Below, piece by piece: positions 8,338 to 17,539 of a stretch of DNA of 64,000 nucleotides. Both the position numbers and the translations under genes were made by a program. Numbering within the stretch: the stretch's first letter is position 1; every line of letters starts with the position of its first letter. Origin of the DNA: Prescottella soli (GTDB taxonomy: Bacteria > Actinomycetota > Actinomycetes > Mycobacteriales > Mycobacteriaceae); assembly GCF_040024445.1 (NCBI RefSeq), contig NZ_CP157276.1, positions 868,001 to 932,000 on the forward strand, given 5' to 3'. The notes under the pieces are model-generated. The model made no database searches. It was not told the origin of the DNA and worked only from the letters and a program-made list of their open reading frames with translations.

Positions 8338-8939
8338 CGACGCTCGGTCTCTACACCCCCGGCACGTCACTGCTTCACCGGATGTCTCCGGGACCGAAAC
8401 TGATCGCGATGGTGGTGGCGATCCTCGCGGTCACGATCCTGGTGCATCACCCGTGGCAGCTCGTTCCCGCCGTCCTCGTGGTGGCCGCGTGCTACGCCGT
8501 CGCCCGCATCCCCGCACGGGTCGCGCTGTCCCAGCTGCGGCCGCTGCTGTGGGCGCTGCTGCTCATCGCGGTGTTCCAGGTCGTCTTCACGGGTTGGGCA
8601 CGGGCGTTGGTGGTGTGCGGCACGATCCTGCTCGCCGTCGCACTCGCGGCCCTGGTCACGCTCACCACGCGGGTGACCGACATGCTCGACACCATCAGTC
8701 GCGCCCTGCGACCGCTGCGCCACGTGGGGGTGAACCCCGACCGCGCGGGTCTCGTGCTCGCGATGACGCTGCGCTGCATCCCGCTCCTCACCGGCATCGT
8801 GCAGCAGGTGTCCGACGCGCGTAAGGCCCGCGGCCTCGGGTTCTCGCTGCGGGCGCTGGCGGTCCCGGTGGTGGTGTCGGCGCTGATGACCGCCGAGGCG
8901 ATGGGCGACGCGCTCGCCGCCCGCGGAGTCGACGACTGA
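8334..8939 (+). CDS. bioN: energy-coupling factor transmembrane protein BioN
   Basis: 201-residue CbiQ/EcfT-family membrane protein that couples the ATPase to BioY. It has about five hydrophobic segments. The coupling-helix region near the C-terminus shows the expected Ala-Arg-Gly signature (SDARKARGLG, and MGDALAARGVDD at the end). The start overlaps the bioM stop by four bases. It closes the bioYMN operon, and its stop lies three bases from the stop of convergent pspM. Confidence 0.88.
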   Translation: MTTLGLYTPGTSLLHRMSPGPKLIAMVVAILAVTILVHHPWQLVPAVLVVAACYAVARIPARVALSQLRPLLWALLLIAVFQVVFTGWARALVVCGTILLAVALAALVTLTTRVTDMLDTISRALRPLRHVGVNPDRAGLVLAMTLRCIPLLTGIVQQVSDARKARGLGFSLRALAVPVVVSALMTAEAMGDALAARGVDD

Positions 8940-8942
8940 CCG

Positions 8943-9812
8943 TCAGGAGCGGAAGCGGCGGTCGATCTCGTCGACCTCGCCGAGCGCCTCGGCCCAGCCC
9001 TCGAGCCGATCGGACGCCGACAGCAGGTCCTGACGCTGCTGTCCGAGCAGCGTGTACGACGACGACTGCGCCGGTGCCGTCATCTTCGCCGCCGCCGTGA
9101 CGAGCCCCTCGTACTGTGCGACGCCGACGTCGATCTGCTGGACGGCCGCACGGATCGACTGCTCCAGGTGGGTGGCCGCCGCGGCCGTTCCCCGACCCGC
9201 GCTCTTCATCGCGACGACGTCGCCCGCGACCGTCCGCAGCGCCGCGGATGCGGCCTGGGCGGTTTCCCCGGTGCGATCGAGTTCCTCGACGTCGACGACC
9301 GCCGACCGGGTCAGGACACCGATCAGCTGCTGCAGGCTGTTCTCGGCGCTCGCCAGGCGCTCCATCGGCGCGCGTGCCGCGGAACCGATCGGGGGCAGCG
9401 GTCGCCGCGACGCTGCCGCGGGAGGCAGCGGGGTGGCCGTCAGCTGGCGGTACGTGCTGACCGCGACCACGGCCGGGATCGCGAACAGGGCCGCGGCGCC
9501 GCCGGTGGCAACCATCGTCCAGTCGGGGGCCGACGCCGCCGCGAGTGATGCCGCGCCCACGACGCTCGCCCCGGACGCGATACCGAAGCGCGTGGCGCGC
9601 TTGCGGGCGCGTCGACGCTTGCGCAGCATCCGTTCACGCGGGTCGGACCAGCGCCGCATCGTGTCGGCGACGCTCCCGCCGACCTCTCGCAGCACGCTCT
9701 GCGCGCTGTCCATCGCTGCGGCCGCGCTCGAGGCGAAGCCGGAGCCGTCACCGAAGACAGAGGCGGCCGGCCGGGACTGCTTCCCGGACCGGCCGCCTCT
9801 CGTGTTGCCCAT
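8943..9812 (-). CDS. pspM: envelope-stress membrane protein PspM
   Basis: 289-residue membrane protein matching the position and design of mycobacterial PspM (Rv2743c), a partner of PspA in the phage-shock-like envelope stress response. A basic N-terminal cytoplasmic part (ERMLRKRRRARKRATRFG, about residues 59-76) precedes two hydrophobic segments at about 77-120. A long helical C-terminal region rich in Ala, Gln and Glu follows. It is the third gene of clgR-pspA-pspM, 30 bases after pspA. No pspN-like gene follows; bioN converges here instead. Confidence 0.8.
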   Translation of the reverse strand: MGNTRGGRSGKQSRPAASVFGDGSGFASSAAAAMDSAQSVLREVGGSVADTMRRWSDPRERMLRKRRRARKRATRFGIASGASVVGAASLAAASAPDWTMVATGGAAALFAIPAVVAVSTYRQLTATPLPPAAASRRPLPPIGSAARAPMERLASAENSLQQLIGVLTRSAVVDVEELDRTGETAQAASAALRTVAGDVVAMKSAGRGTAAAATHLEQSIRAAVQQIDVGVAQYEGLVTAAAKMTAPAQSSSYTLLGQQRQDLLSASDRLEGWAEALGEVDEIDRRFRS

Positions 9813-9842
9813 CGAACTGTCTTCGTGTCGCCGTGAGGTTCG

Positions 9843-10667
9843 CTACTGCGCGGCGGTCTCGCCGTTGGATGACGTCGCCGGCGGCTCCACCGCCGGGGCA
9901 GGCGTGGCCGGGGCGGCAGCGCTGTTGCCGGACGGCAGGGCGTCGCCCTTCATGGAGGCGCGGATCTGCTCGAGGCGGCTGTGGCCCGCCATCTGCACGC
10001 TAGCCTGCTGGACCTCCATCATGCGGCCCTGAACGGAATTCTGGGCGAGCTCCGCAGCGCCGAGCGCGTTGGCGTAGCGCGCCTCGATCTTCTCGCGCAC
10101 CGCGTCGAGGCTGGGGGTGTTGCCGGGCGCCGCGAGGGTCTGATCCATCGAGCGCAGCGAGTCGGAGACGCGCTCCTGCATCTTCGCCTGCTCGAGCTGG
10201 CTCAGCAGCTTGGTGCGCTCGGCCACCTTCGACTGCAGCGTCATGGCGTTCTGCTCGACGGCCTTCTTGGCCTGCGCCGCGGCCTGCAGCGCCTGATCGT
10301 GCAGCACCTTCAGGTCCTCGACCGACTGCTCGGCCGTCACCAGCTGCGCGGCGAACGCCTCGGCAGCGTTGGTGTACTGGATCGCCTTCTCGTTGTCGCC
10401 GGCGGAGGCGGCCTGGTCGGCGAGCGTGACAGCCTGACGCGCGTTGGCGTTGAGCTTCTCGACCTCGTCGAGCTGGCGGCTGAGCTTCATCTCGAGCTGA
10501 CGCTGGTTGCCGATGACCGACGCAGCCTGCTGGGACAGGGCCTGGTGCTGACGCTGAGCGTCCTCGATCGCCTGCTGAATCTGAACCTTGGGGTCGGCCT
10601 TCTCATCAATTTTGGAATTGAAGAGCGCCATCAGGTACTTCCATCCCTTGACGAAAGGATTAGCCAT
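9843..10667 (-). CDS. pspA: phage shock protein A (PspA/IM30 family)
   Basis: 274-residue PspA/IM30/ESCRT-III-like protein that assembles on stressed membranes. The N-terminus ([16 protein letters not shown]) is the amphipathic membrane helix. Residues about 25-220 form a long coiled coil with abundant Gln, Glu and Lys, and a Pro/Ala-rich tail closes the protein. It lies 183 bases downstream of clgR and 30 bases before pspM, as in mycobacteria, where ClgR activates and PspA restrains the system. Confidence 0.92.
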   Translation of the reverse strand: MANPFVKGWKYLMALFNSKIDEKADPKVQIQQAIEDAQRQHQALSQQAASVIGNQRQLEMKLSRQLDEVEKLNANARQAVTLADQAASAGDNEKAIQYTNAAEAFAAQLVTAEQSVEDLKVLHDQALQAAAQAKKAVEQNAMTLQSKVAERTKLLSQLEQAKMQERVSDSLRSMDQTLAAPGNTPSLDAVREKIEARYANALGAAELAQNSVQGRMMEVQQASVQMAGHSRLEQIRASMKGDALPSGNSAAAPATPAPAVEPPATSSNGETAAQ

Positions 10668-10699
10668 GGGTTGATCCTGCCTCCATCTGCTGCGCCGCG

Positions 10700-10723
10700 C
10701 GATGCGCGACCCGATGCGCGACC
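10700..10723. repeat. perfect tandem 12-base repeat in clgR-pspA spacer
   Basis: CGATGCGCGACC occurs twice back to back at 10700-10711 and 10712-10723, in the 183-base gap between clgR and pspA. The GATGCGCGAC core resembles the CGC...GCG half-sites described for ClgR, so the repeat may be an internal activator site for pspA. This is inference from similarity and place. Confidence 0.45.
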
Positions 10724-10850
10724 GTCACGCACCGAAATCGGGTCCTGCCCTAACCTGCTCGCCCGATCACGAAGTCACCGTTCGGCATGTTCGGTGCACC
10801 CGAGATCGTTTCTTTCGAATCTATCGGTTTCCGTGGACCGCCGACACTGC

Positions 10851-11225
10851 TTACGCCGCAGCCAGCGCCCGCGCGGTGGGTGCCGGGATGACGACCCGGG
10901 TGTCCTGCGCGATGCGTCCGCTCACCGGCTGGGCGCCGGCACCGACGTTCTCACGTTCTGCAGCGCCTCGCGACCCGACGGCCGGCGCGGCGCCGACGGC
11001 CAGTGTCTCACTCACGTCGACCAGCACGTCGGACAGCGGGACCTCGAGCGCGTCGCAGATCGCAGCCAGCAACTCGCTGGACGCTTCCTTGCGTCCACGT
11101 TCGATCTCGGACAGGTAGCCGAGACTCACCCGTGCGCTGTTCGACACCTCTCGCAGGGTTCGGCTCTGCGAAACGCGGGTGCGCCGAAGACTGTCACCGA
11201 TTGCCTCACGCAATAGCAGCGCCAT
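10851..11225 (-). CDS. clgR: Clp gene regulator ClgR, XRE-type
   Basis: 124-residue helix-turn-helix activator of clp protease and psp genes. The HTH is at about residues 22-45 ([22 protein letters not shown]), very close to actinobacterial ClgR. The C-terminus ends ALAAA, resembling the ssrA-type degron read by ClpX/ClpA, consistent with the known instability of ClgR proteins. The gene has GGAGG before the ATG and a SigE-like promoter upstream, and heads the psp operon. Confidence 0.9.
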   Translation of the reverse strand: MALLLREAIGDSLRRTRVSQSRTLREVSNSARVSLGYLSEIERGRKEASSELLAAICDALEVPLSDVLVDVSETLAVGAAPAVGSRGAAERENVGAGAQPVSGRIAQDTRVVIPAPTARALAAA

Positions 11226-11250
11226 CTCGCTCCTCCTTCATCCGAAACCC

Positions 11251-11291
11251 CACTCGTGATTACAAACGCACGAGTGCATGTTCTTGGTTCC
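11251..11291 (-). promoter_or_regulatory. SigE-type promoter of clgR-psp with inverted repeat
   Basis: Reading the minus strand, GGAAC (11291-11287) and CGTT (11268-11265) are separated by 18 bases, matching the extracytoplasmic-function SigE promoter consensus known for mycobacterial clgR. The -10 lies between perfect 8-base inverted repeats CACTCGTG (11251-11258) and CACGAGTG (11269-11276), with a 10-base spacer. This is a likely operator. The expected start site is about 30 bases before the ATG. Confidence 0.72.
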
Positions 11292-11298
11292 CGAAACC

Positions 11299-11787
11299 CT
11301 ATCGCGCCAGACGTTCGAGCAAACTCGACACCGCCGCGTGAACGCAACCGAGTCGAATTTCCCATCGATCGCCGCGCAATTCCAGCGCCGTGACCTCGGT
11401 TCCGTCCGGCCCGGATACACCCACGAACACCGTCCCGGGGGAATGTCCGTCCTGCGAATCCGGTCCGGCCACGCCGGTGAGCCCCACACCCCAGTCTGCG
11501 ACACACCGACGCGCTGCGCCCTCCGCCAGCTGCGCCGCAGTCCGACGCGCGACCGGCCCGTCCGTGGCCAGAACGTCGGCGTCGACGTCGGCGAGGGTGC
11601 CCTTGAGATCGGTGGCGTAGACGATCAGCCCACCACGCAGCACAGCGCTCGCGCCGGGCACACCGGCCAGCGTCGCCGCGAGCAGACCCGCGGTGAGGGA
11701 CTCGGCGGTCGCGACGGTCTCGCCGCGACGGATCAGCGCTTCGATGACGGCACGGGCGGGCACCGCAGCCGTCAACGGGTCGGTCAT
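11299..11787 (-). CDS. CinA C-terminal domain protein, nicotinamide-nucleotide amidase (PncC-like)
   Basis: 162-residue stand-alone CinA C-terminal domain, which deamidates nicotinamide mononucleotide to nicotinate mononucleotide in pyridine nucleotide salvage. The catalytic region AESLTAGLLAA is at residues 28-38, and the family motifs VYATDLKG and GVAGPD near 57 and 105 are present. The N-terminal molybdopterin-binding-like domain of full CinA is absent. The ATG overlaps the pgsA stop by four bases, so the two genes are coupled, and the clgR promoter lies beyond its stop. Confidence 0.85.
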   Translation of the reverse strand: MTDPLTAAVPARAVIEALIRRGETVATAESLTAGLLAATLAGVPGASAVLRGGLIVYATDLKGTLADVDADVLATDGPVARRTAAQLAEGAARRCVADWGVGLTGVAGPDSQDGHSPGTVFVGVSGPDGTEVTALELRGDRWEIRLGCVHAAVSSLLERLAR

Positions 11788-12419
11788 GCGCCCGCGCGCC
11801 TCACCCCGGCCCGGAGCCGGACCGCCTGGACCACGTAGTCGAGGCCGGTCACGACGGTCAGAGCAACCGCGAGGCCCATCAGCGTCGCGCTGAACGGCGC
11901 GAAACCGTCCGGGAGCGGGATCAGGTACAGCCCGATCGCCAGCGTCTGGACGAGCGTCTTGAGCTTGCCCCCGCGGCCCGCGGGAATCACCCCGTGCCGG
12001 AGCACCGCGAACCGCATCAGCGTGATGCCCAGTTCGCGTGCCGCGATGATGCCGGTCACCCACCACGACAGGTCCCCGAGCATCGACAACCCGACCAGGG
12101 CGGCACCGATGAGTGCCTTGTCGGCGATCGGGTCGGCCATCTTCCCGAAGTCGGTGACGAGTCCGTGTTTGCGGGCCAGCTGGCCGTCGATGCGATCGGT
12201 GATCGCCGCCAGGGCGAAGATCGACGCGGCGGCGATCCGCCAACCCGTGGAATGACCACCGTCGGCGAACAGCGCGACCAGGAACACCGGCACCAGCACG
12301 ATGCGCAGCACCGTGAGAATGTTTGCGATGTTGACCAGCGGAACCGGAGTGTGTGGCGCGACGCCCTCGGCCGGGCGAGCGTCAGGAGCGGCGGTCACGT
12401 CGCGGCGCGGCGTGCTCAT
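11784..12419 (-). CDS. pgsA: CDP-alcohol phosphatidyltransferase, phosphatidylglycerophosphate synthase type
   Basis: 211-residue membrane enzyme that joins glycerol-3-phosphate to CDP-diacylglycerol on the way to phosphatidylglycerol. The full CDP-alcohol transferase motif is present at residues 75-100: D75, D78-G79, A82-R83, G92, D96 and D100. Several membrane helices follow. The ATG at 12419 is preferred; an open frame continues upstream into the acetyltransferase region. It corresponds to mycobacterial pgsA3 by position next to clgR. The exact acceptor alcohol is inferred from family. Confidence 0.88.
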   Translation of the reverse strand: MSTPRRDVTAAPDARPAEGVAPHTPVPLVNIANILTVLRIVLVPVFLVALFADGGHSTGWRIAAASIFALAAITDRIDGQLARKHGLVTDFGKMADPIADKALIGAALVGLSMLGDLSWWVTGIIAARELGITLMRFAVLRHGVIPAGRGGKLKTLVQTLAIGLYLIPLPDGFAPFSATLMGLAVALTVVTGLDYVVQAVRLRAGVRRAGA

Positions 12420-12542
12420 GACCGCACCGATCCGACGGTTCGCCCAGGCACACCCGAGACGAACGGGACGTGGTGTGGGGCGATGGATCGGGGCGGCACA
12501 CTGCCCACAATATCGGTTGCGCCTATGACTACTGTGCACCAC

Positions 12543-13076
12543 ATGACATCTGGGACTCCGACAGCTGGAAGGAACGAGGCTGAAGGGATGAAGGTGCGCC
12601 GCGCGCGCACCTCGGACGTACCGGAGATCAAGCGGCTGATCGACATCTACGCCGGAAAGATCCTGCTCGAGAAGAACCTCGTCACGCTGTACGAGGCGGT
12701 GCAGGAGTTCTGGGTCGTCGAGGAGGCCGGCGTCGTGGTCGGCTGCGGGGCGATGCACGTCCTGTGGTCCGATCTGGGCGAGGTCCGCACGGTCGCGGTG
12801 GATCCGCAGGTGAAGGGCCGCGGCGCCGGGCATCTGGTCGTCGCGAAGCTCGTCGAGGTGGCTCGCGAACTCGAGCTCGAGCGGCTGTTCGTCCTGACCT
12901 TCGAGGTGAACTTCTTCGCCAAGCACGGCTTCGCCGAGATCGAGGGCACGCCCGTGACGGCGGAGGTGTACGCCGAGATGTGCCGCTCGTACGACACCGG
13001 CGTCGCCGAGTTCCTCGACCTCAGCTACGTCAAGCCGAATACGCTGGGTAATACCCGTATGCTGCTGACGCTCTGA
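12543..13076 (+). CDS. argA: GNAT acetyltransferase, N-acetylglutamate synthase (ArgA-like)
   Basis: 177-residue single-domain GNAT protein close to mycobacterial Rv2747, which makes N-acetylglutamate for arginine biosynthesis. Strongly shared stretches are VRRARTSDVPEIKRLID, AGKILLEKNLVTLYEAVQEF and the acetyl-CoA site VDPQVKGRGAGHLV. Three in-frame ATGs exist (12525, 12543, 12588); 12543 best matches the usual N-terminal length. Divergent from pgsA across 123 bases. The function is transferred from the mycobacterial homologue. Confidence 0.8.
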   Translation: MTSGTPTAGRNEAEGMKVRRARTSDVPEIKRLIDIYAGKILLEKNLVTLYEAVQEFWVVEEAGVVVGCGAMHVLWSDLGEVRTVAVDPQVKGRGAGHLVVAKLVEVARELELERLFVLTFEVNFFAKHGFAEIEGTPVTAEVYAEMCRSYDTGVAEFLDLSYVKPNTLGNTRMLLTL

Positions 13077-13105
13077 CGCCTTCCAGAACCCGGGATCGAG
13101 GAATC

Positions 13106-13390
13106 ATGCCGCTCTTCGCCGTCCAATACACCTACGCTCCCGAGAAGTCCGCCCTGCGCGACGACCACCGGACCGACCACCGGGCCTGGCTCTCCGACCT
13201 GGTCCGCCGCGGCATCGTGCACTCGTCCGGCCCGTTCGCCGATGGGAGCGGCGCCCTCATGATGGTGGAGGCCGACACCGCCGGCGACGTGGAGGACCTG
13301 TTCGACCAGGATCCCTTCGCCACTCGCAACCTGGTCGAGAACCGCACCGTGCGCGAATGGATCCCCGTCTTCGGCGTCTTCGTCAAGTAA
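13106..13390 (+). CDS. YciI-like protein
   Basis: 94-residue YciI-family dimeric alpha-beta barrel protein. The family pattern is seen in MPLFAVQYTYAP, the conserved His-Asp region RTDHRAWLSDL and DPFATRNLVE. Members are small enzymes or binding proteins with mostly unknown reactions. It follows the acetyltransferase gene by 29 bases, probably on the same transcript, and is closed by a strong hairpin. Confidence 0.82.
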   Translation: MPLFAVQYTYAPEKSALRDDHRTDHRAWLSDLVRRGIVHSSGPFADGSGALMMVEADTAGDVEDLFDQDPFATRNLVENRTVREWIPVFGVFVK

Positions 13391-13398
13391 CTCACGCA

Positions 13399-13433
13399 CG
13401 GAACCCGCGGCACCGTCGGCGCCGCGGGTTCCG
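13399..13433. terminator. bidirectional terminator between YciI and terC
   Basis: A perfect 13-base stem (CGGAACCCGCGGC, 13399-13411, with its complement at 13421-13433) and a 9-base loop lie between the convergent YciI and terC genes. There is no T-run, as is common in actinobacteria. Placement and stability support termination in both directions. Confidence 0.78.
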
Positions 13434-13445
13434 CTACGTTCCGGC

Positions 13446-14462
13446 CTACTTCTCCGCGAGCGCCTCGGCGTCCGAGCCGTCGTCGGCGCCCGTGCCGTTG
13501 CGGGTCTTGATCAGGCTGGCGACCGCGGTGACCACGAGGACGCCGATGATCACGCTCAGCGACATCACCGTCGAGATCTCCGGTACCGCGACGTGCTCGC
13601 CGCCGTTGATGAACGGCAGCGTGTTCTCGTGCAGCGCGTGCAGCACCAGCTTCACGCCGATGAACGCCAGGATGATCGACAGACCGTAGGACAGGTAGAC
13701 CAGGCGTTCGAGCAGCCCGCCGATGAGGAAGAACAGCTGGCGCAGGCCCATGAGCGCGAATGCGTTCGCGGTGAACACCAGGTACGGCTCCTGTGTGAGG
13801 CCGTAGATCGCGGGGATCGAGTCGAGCGCGAACAGCACGTCGGTGAAACCGATGACGACCAGTGCCAGCAGCAGCGGCGTCACCATCCGCTTGCCGTCGA
13901 CCTTGGTGACCAGCTTGTCGCCGTCGTACTCCTCGGTCGTCGGCAGGAAACGCTTGACTGTCCGGACCAGCTTGTTCTCGCGGTCCTGTTCGGCCTCCGG
14001 ACCGTGCCCGGCGTCCTTGACCAGCTTTGCCGCCGTGTAGATCAGGAACGCACCGAACAGGTAGAACACCCAGCTGTAGGTGTTGATCGCCGCAGCGCCG
14101 ACTGCGATGAACGCACCACGCATGACCAGCGCCAGCACGATGCCGATCAGCAGCACCTTCTGCTGGTACTCACGGGGCACCGAGAACGTCGACATGACGA
14201 TCACGAAGACGAACAGGTTGTCGACCGACAGCGCCTTCTCGGTGACGAAGCCGGCGAAGTATTCGCCGCCGAAGGTGGTCCCCCACACCGCCATCACGAA
14301 GATGCCGAACACGATCGCGAGACCGATGTAGACCGCCGACCAGAAGGCCGACTCCCGGAATGACGGGGCGTGCGGGGTGCGCACGTGCGCAAAGAAGTCG
14401 AAGACGAAGAGTCCGAGGATCACCAGGCAGGTGAGAATCCAGACGAGCGGGGAGACGTGCAT
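13446..14462 (-). CDS. TerC family integral membrane protein
   Basis: 338-residue TerC/Alx-family protein with about nine membrane helices. The paired acidic motifs of the family are visible: EKALSVDNLFVFVIV near residues 75-90 and FTDVLFALDSIPA near 207-220. Alx/TerC proteins are linked to manganese export or metal loading of exported proteins. A probable yybP-ykoY manganese riboswitch precedes the gene, with its Shine-Dalgarno inside a hairpin, which supports a manganese role. A cytoplasmic loop (about residues 150-180) separates the two halves. Confidence 0.9.
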   Translation of the reverse strand: MHVSPLVWILTCLVILGLFVFDFFAHVRTPHAPSFRESAFWSAVYIGLAIVFGIFVMAVWGTTFGGEYFAGFVTEKALSVDNLFVFVIVMSTFSVPREYQQKVLLIGIVLALVMRGAFIAVGAAAINTYSWVFYLFGAFLIYTAAKLVKDAGHGPEAEQDRENKLVRTVKRFLPTTEEYDGDKLVTKVDGKRMVTPLLLALVVIGFTDVLFALDSIPAIYGLTQEPYLVFTANAFALMGLRQLFFLIGGLLERLVYLSYGLSIILAFIGVKLVLHALHENTLPFINGGEHVAVPEISTVMSLSVIIGVLVVTAVASLIKTRNGTGADDGSDAEALAEK

Positions 14463-14465
14463 CGG

Positions 14466-14625
14466 CGATAGCCCTCCGGTAGGTACGTTTCACTACCGGA
14501 GGTCTCTCCCACCGATCCGACGGCGAGCGTGCCGTGACGGATCAGCCGACAGAACCGGAGCGGCAACGGTGCCGCTCGTGTTGACGAGTCTGTCGCAGGA
14601 TCGGGGATACTCCCCTCCAAAAGCA
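14466..14625 (-). promoter_or_regulatory. probable yybP-ykoY manganese riboswitch upstream of terC
   Basis: On the minus strand the leader holds the conserved yybP-ykoY core: GGGGAGTATCCCC near 14617-14603, then CGTCAACACG (14586-14577), and a closing hairpin. The hairpin has perfect 10-base arms (CCTCCGGTAG / CTACCGGAGG at 14502-14493 and 14482-14473). The 3' arm contains GGAGG, nine bases before the terC ATG, so folding would hide the ribosome binding site. The family and its manganese ligand are established; membership here is by motif reading, not by a covariance model. Confidence 0.75.
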
Positions 14626-14680
14626 CTTTCCATTCAACCACACGCGTACCCGGAGGACCGAACCTGCGTGACTGATCGGG

Positions 14681-17440
14681 TCAGTCCGCAGTCTCGGCCG
14701 CGTTCGGATCGCCGCCGCGGATCGACCACAGCAGCCCGTCGAGCTCGTCGGGCTTGACCAGCACCTCACGCGCCTTCGAGCCCTCGCTGGGCCCGACGAT
14801 CTCCCGTGTCTCCATCAGGTCCATCAGCCGACCCGCCTTCGCGAACCCGACTCGCAGCTTGCGTTGCAGCATCGACGTCGAACCGAACTGGCTCGAGACC
14901 ACGAGTTCGACCGCCTGGAGGAACACGTCCATGTCGTCGCCGATGTCTGGGTCGACATCCTTCTTGTCCCCCGCCTTCGCCGCGGTAACACCTTCGGTGT
15001 ACTCGGGCTCGGCCTGGTTCTTGGTGAAGTCGACGACGGCGGCGATCTCTTCGTCGGTGATGAAGGCACCCTGCATGCGGATCGGCTTGCCCGCACCCAT
15101 CGGCAGGAACAGGCCGTCACCCATGCCGATGAGCTTCTCGGCGCCCGGCTGGTCGAGGATGACCCGGGAGTCGGTGAGCGACGACGTCGCGAACGCGAGC
15201 CGGGACGGCACGTTGGTCTTGATCAGACCCGTGACGACGTCGACCGACGGCCGCTGCGTCGCGAGCACGAGGTGGATGCCGGCGGCACGCGCCTTCTGCG
15301 TGATCCGGACGATCGCCTCCTCGACGTCCCGGGGCGCGGTCATCATCAGGTCGGCGAGCTCGTCGACGATCGCGAGGATGTACGGGTACGGCTTGTAGAC
15401 CCGTTCGCTGCCGAGCGGCGCGGTGATGTCCCCGGACTTGACCTTGGCGTTGAAGTCGTCGATGTGACGGACGCGGCTGGCCTGCATGTCCTGGTAGCGC
15501 TGCTCCATCTCCTCGACCAGCCAGGCGAGCGCCGCGGCCGCCTTCTTGGGCTGCGTGATGATCGGCGTGATCAGGTGCGGGATGCCCTCGTACGGGGTGA
15601 GCTCGACCATCTTGGGGTCGATGAGGATCATCCGGACCTCGTCCGGGGTCGCGCGAGTGAGCAACGACACGAGCATCGAGTTCACGAAGCTGGACTTACC
15701 GGAGCCGGTGGAACCGGCGACCAGCAGGTGCGGCATCTTCGCCAGGTTGGCGCTGACGAAGTCGCCCTCGATGTCCTTGCCGAGACCGATCACCAGCGGA
15801 TGGTGGTCCTTGCGCGTCGACGGCGCCCCGAGGACGTCCGACAGGCGGACCATCTCCCGGTCGGAGTTGGGCACCTCGATGCCGACGGCGGACTTGCCCG
15901 GGATCGGCGCCAGCAGTCGGACGTTGTCGGTCGCCACCGCGTACGCGATGTTGCGGGCGAGCGCGGTGATCTTCTCGACCTTGACGCCCGGACCGAGTTC
16001 CACCTCGTACCGGGTGACCGTCGGACCGCGGGTGTACCCGGTGACGGCGGCGTCGATCTTGAACTGTTCCAGGACCTCGCTGATCGCCTCGATCATGGCG
16101 TCGTTGGCCTTGCTGCCGGTCTTGGGCGGGTCACCCTCGACCAGCAACGACAGGGGCGGCAGCGCGTAGTCGCCCTCGATCACCCGGTCGGGGACGAAGG
16201 CGTCCTCTTCGGCCGGCGGTACCGGTTCCGGCGGGGGCGTCGGCGCAACGCGCGCACGCGGCTTGGGCCGGGCGGGCGGAGCAGGCGCCGGTTCAGGTGC
16301 CGGCTCGGGTTCGGGTTCCGGCGCGGCGGGAGCGTGGTCGGGATCGCCCGGATCCCACAGGCCGAGCACCTCGGTGGCCGTGTCGGCGTGGACCTCGTCG
16401 GTCGGATAGTTCTGCTCCGGAGTGCCGCGGCGGCTGCGCGGTGCGCGCCGTGTCGGCCGAGCCGGGACCGCGCCGTCGACCGGGTAGCCATCCGCGTCGA
16501 ACAGGCTCGGGTCGTAGTCGTCGGGTCCGTGGTCGCCGTCGTGGTCGTCGTGGAAGTCGGGATCGTCGGCGTGGTCGTACTCGTAGTCGTCGTCGTACGA
16601 GGTCCCGAACCAGGACCGCAGCCGTCCGGGCACCTCACGCACCGTGGTTCCGGTCAGCAGCAGGACGCCGAAGAACATCGCCATGAGCAGCAGCGGAACC
16701 GACAGCCATTGCGTCACACCGTTGGTGAGCGGACCGGCGACGACGTAACCGACGACACCGGCGCCCTCCGGCCACCCGTTCGACGTGGCCGGTGAACCGG
16801 ACGCGATGTGCCACAGTCCGACGGCAGGCAGTCCGACGAGCAACGAGCCCAGGATCAGGCGGGGCCGGATCTCGGGCTTGGGTTCGGTCCGCATCAGCAC
16901 GACCGCGATCGCGACGCCGAGGATCGGCAGGACCGCTGCCACGGCCCCGACGACCGCACGCACCGCCGCCTCGATCCACTCCCCCACCGGGCCGCCGGCG
17001 GAGAACCACATGCCTCCCGCGATGACCACGCTGACCGCGATCAGCCCGAGGGCGATGCCGTCGCGTCGGTGGCCGTGTTCGATGTCGGCGGCCTTGCCCA
17101 TCGTCCGGGTGGTGGCGCCCACGCCCTTGGCGACCATCGACCAGCCGGCGCCGATGCCCCTGCCGACCGACGCCAGCGTGCCGGCGCCGCGCGAGGACTT
17201 GGCGGCGGGGCGACGCCCACCAGCGCCGCCGCGGGCCGCCGGTTTGCGGGCCGCCGACGCACGGGACGCGGCAGGCTTGCGCTGACCTGCGGGCTTGCGC
17301 GCACTCGACGCCGATTTGGCGCGGCCGGAGGCCCGGTTTCCGGATGCGGCGGAGCCCCGCGCAGCAGTGGTCGAGCGCGCACGAGTCCCCGACGTGGATG
17401 CTGTCGAACTCGATCCGCGGGCGCTCGTCTTCCCTGCCAT
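14681..17440 (-). CDS. ftsK: DNA translocase FtsK
   Basis: 919-residue FtsK/SpoIIIE DNA pump that clears chromosome ends from the division septum. A basic Ala/Ser/Arg-rich N-terminus (residues 1-100) is followed by four membrane helices (about 130-270) and an acidic Pro-rich linker (about 290-440). The RecA-like motor has Walker A GSTGSGKS near 573 and Walker [12 protein letters not shown] near 690. The winged-helix gamma domain (about 845-910) recognises KOPS sites. Length and layout are normal for actinobacteria. The terC riboswitch lies between its stop and terC. Confidence 0.95.
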   Translation of the reverse strand: MAGKTSARGSSSTASTSGTRARSTTAARGSAASGNRASGRAKSASSARKPAGQRKPAASRASAARKPAARGGAGGRRPAAKSSRGAGTLASVGRGIGAGWSMVAKGVGATTRTMGKAADIEHGHRRDGIALGLIAVSVVIAGGMWFSAGGPVGEWIEAAVRAVVGAVAAVLPILGVAIAVVLMRTEPKPEIRPRLILGSLLVGLPAVGLWHIASGSPATSNGWPEGAGVVGYVVAGPLTNGVTQWLSVPLLLMAMFFGVLLLTGTTVREVPGRLRSWFGTSYDDDYEYDHADDPDFHDDHDGDHGPDDYDPSLFDADGYPVDGAVPARPTRRAPRSRRGTPEQNYPTDEVHADTATEVLGLWDPGDPDHAPAAPEPEPEPAPEPAPAPPARPKPRARVAPTPPPEPVPPAEEDAFVPDRVIEGDYALPPLSLLVEGDPPKTGSKANDAMIEAISEVLEQFKIDAAVTGYTRGPTVTRYEVELGPGVKVEKITALARNIAYAVATDNVRLLAPIPGKSAVGIEVPNSDREMVRLSDVLGAPSTRKDHHPLVIGLGKDIEGDFVSANLAKMPHLLVAGSTGSGKSSFVNSMLVSLLTRATPDEVRMILIDPKMVELTPYEGIPHLITPIITQPKKAAAALAWLVEEMEQRYQDMQASRVRHIDDFNAKVKSGDITAPLGSERVYKPYPYILAIVDELADLMMTAPRDVEEAIVRITQKARAAGIHLVLATQRPSVDVVTGLIKTNVPSRLAFATSSLTDSRVILDQPGAEKLIGMGDGLFLPMGAGKPIRMQGAFITDEEIAAVVDFTKNQAEPEYTEGVTAAKAGDKKDVDPDIGDDMDVFLQAVELVVSSQFGSTSMLQRKLRVGFAKAGRLMDLMETREIVGPSEGSKAREVLVKPDELDGLLWSIRGGDPNAAETAD

Positions 17441-17539
17441 ACAGGTCAGGTTAGTCGCTGCGGCCCCATCGGGACCATCCGCAACACACGTCCCACCCGT
17501 TCACCTGGCGCAACACCGCCGCGCGGACGACTCCCCGGG

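Noticed and set aside
14864-16795. A 643-codon open frame on the plus strand opposite ftsK
   Set aside because: Antisense frame in third-position-GC-rich DNA; the protein is Arg/Asp/Val-rich without domains, and ftsK occupies the region.
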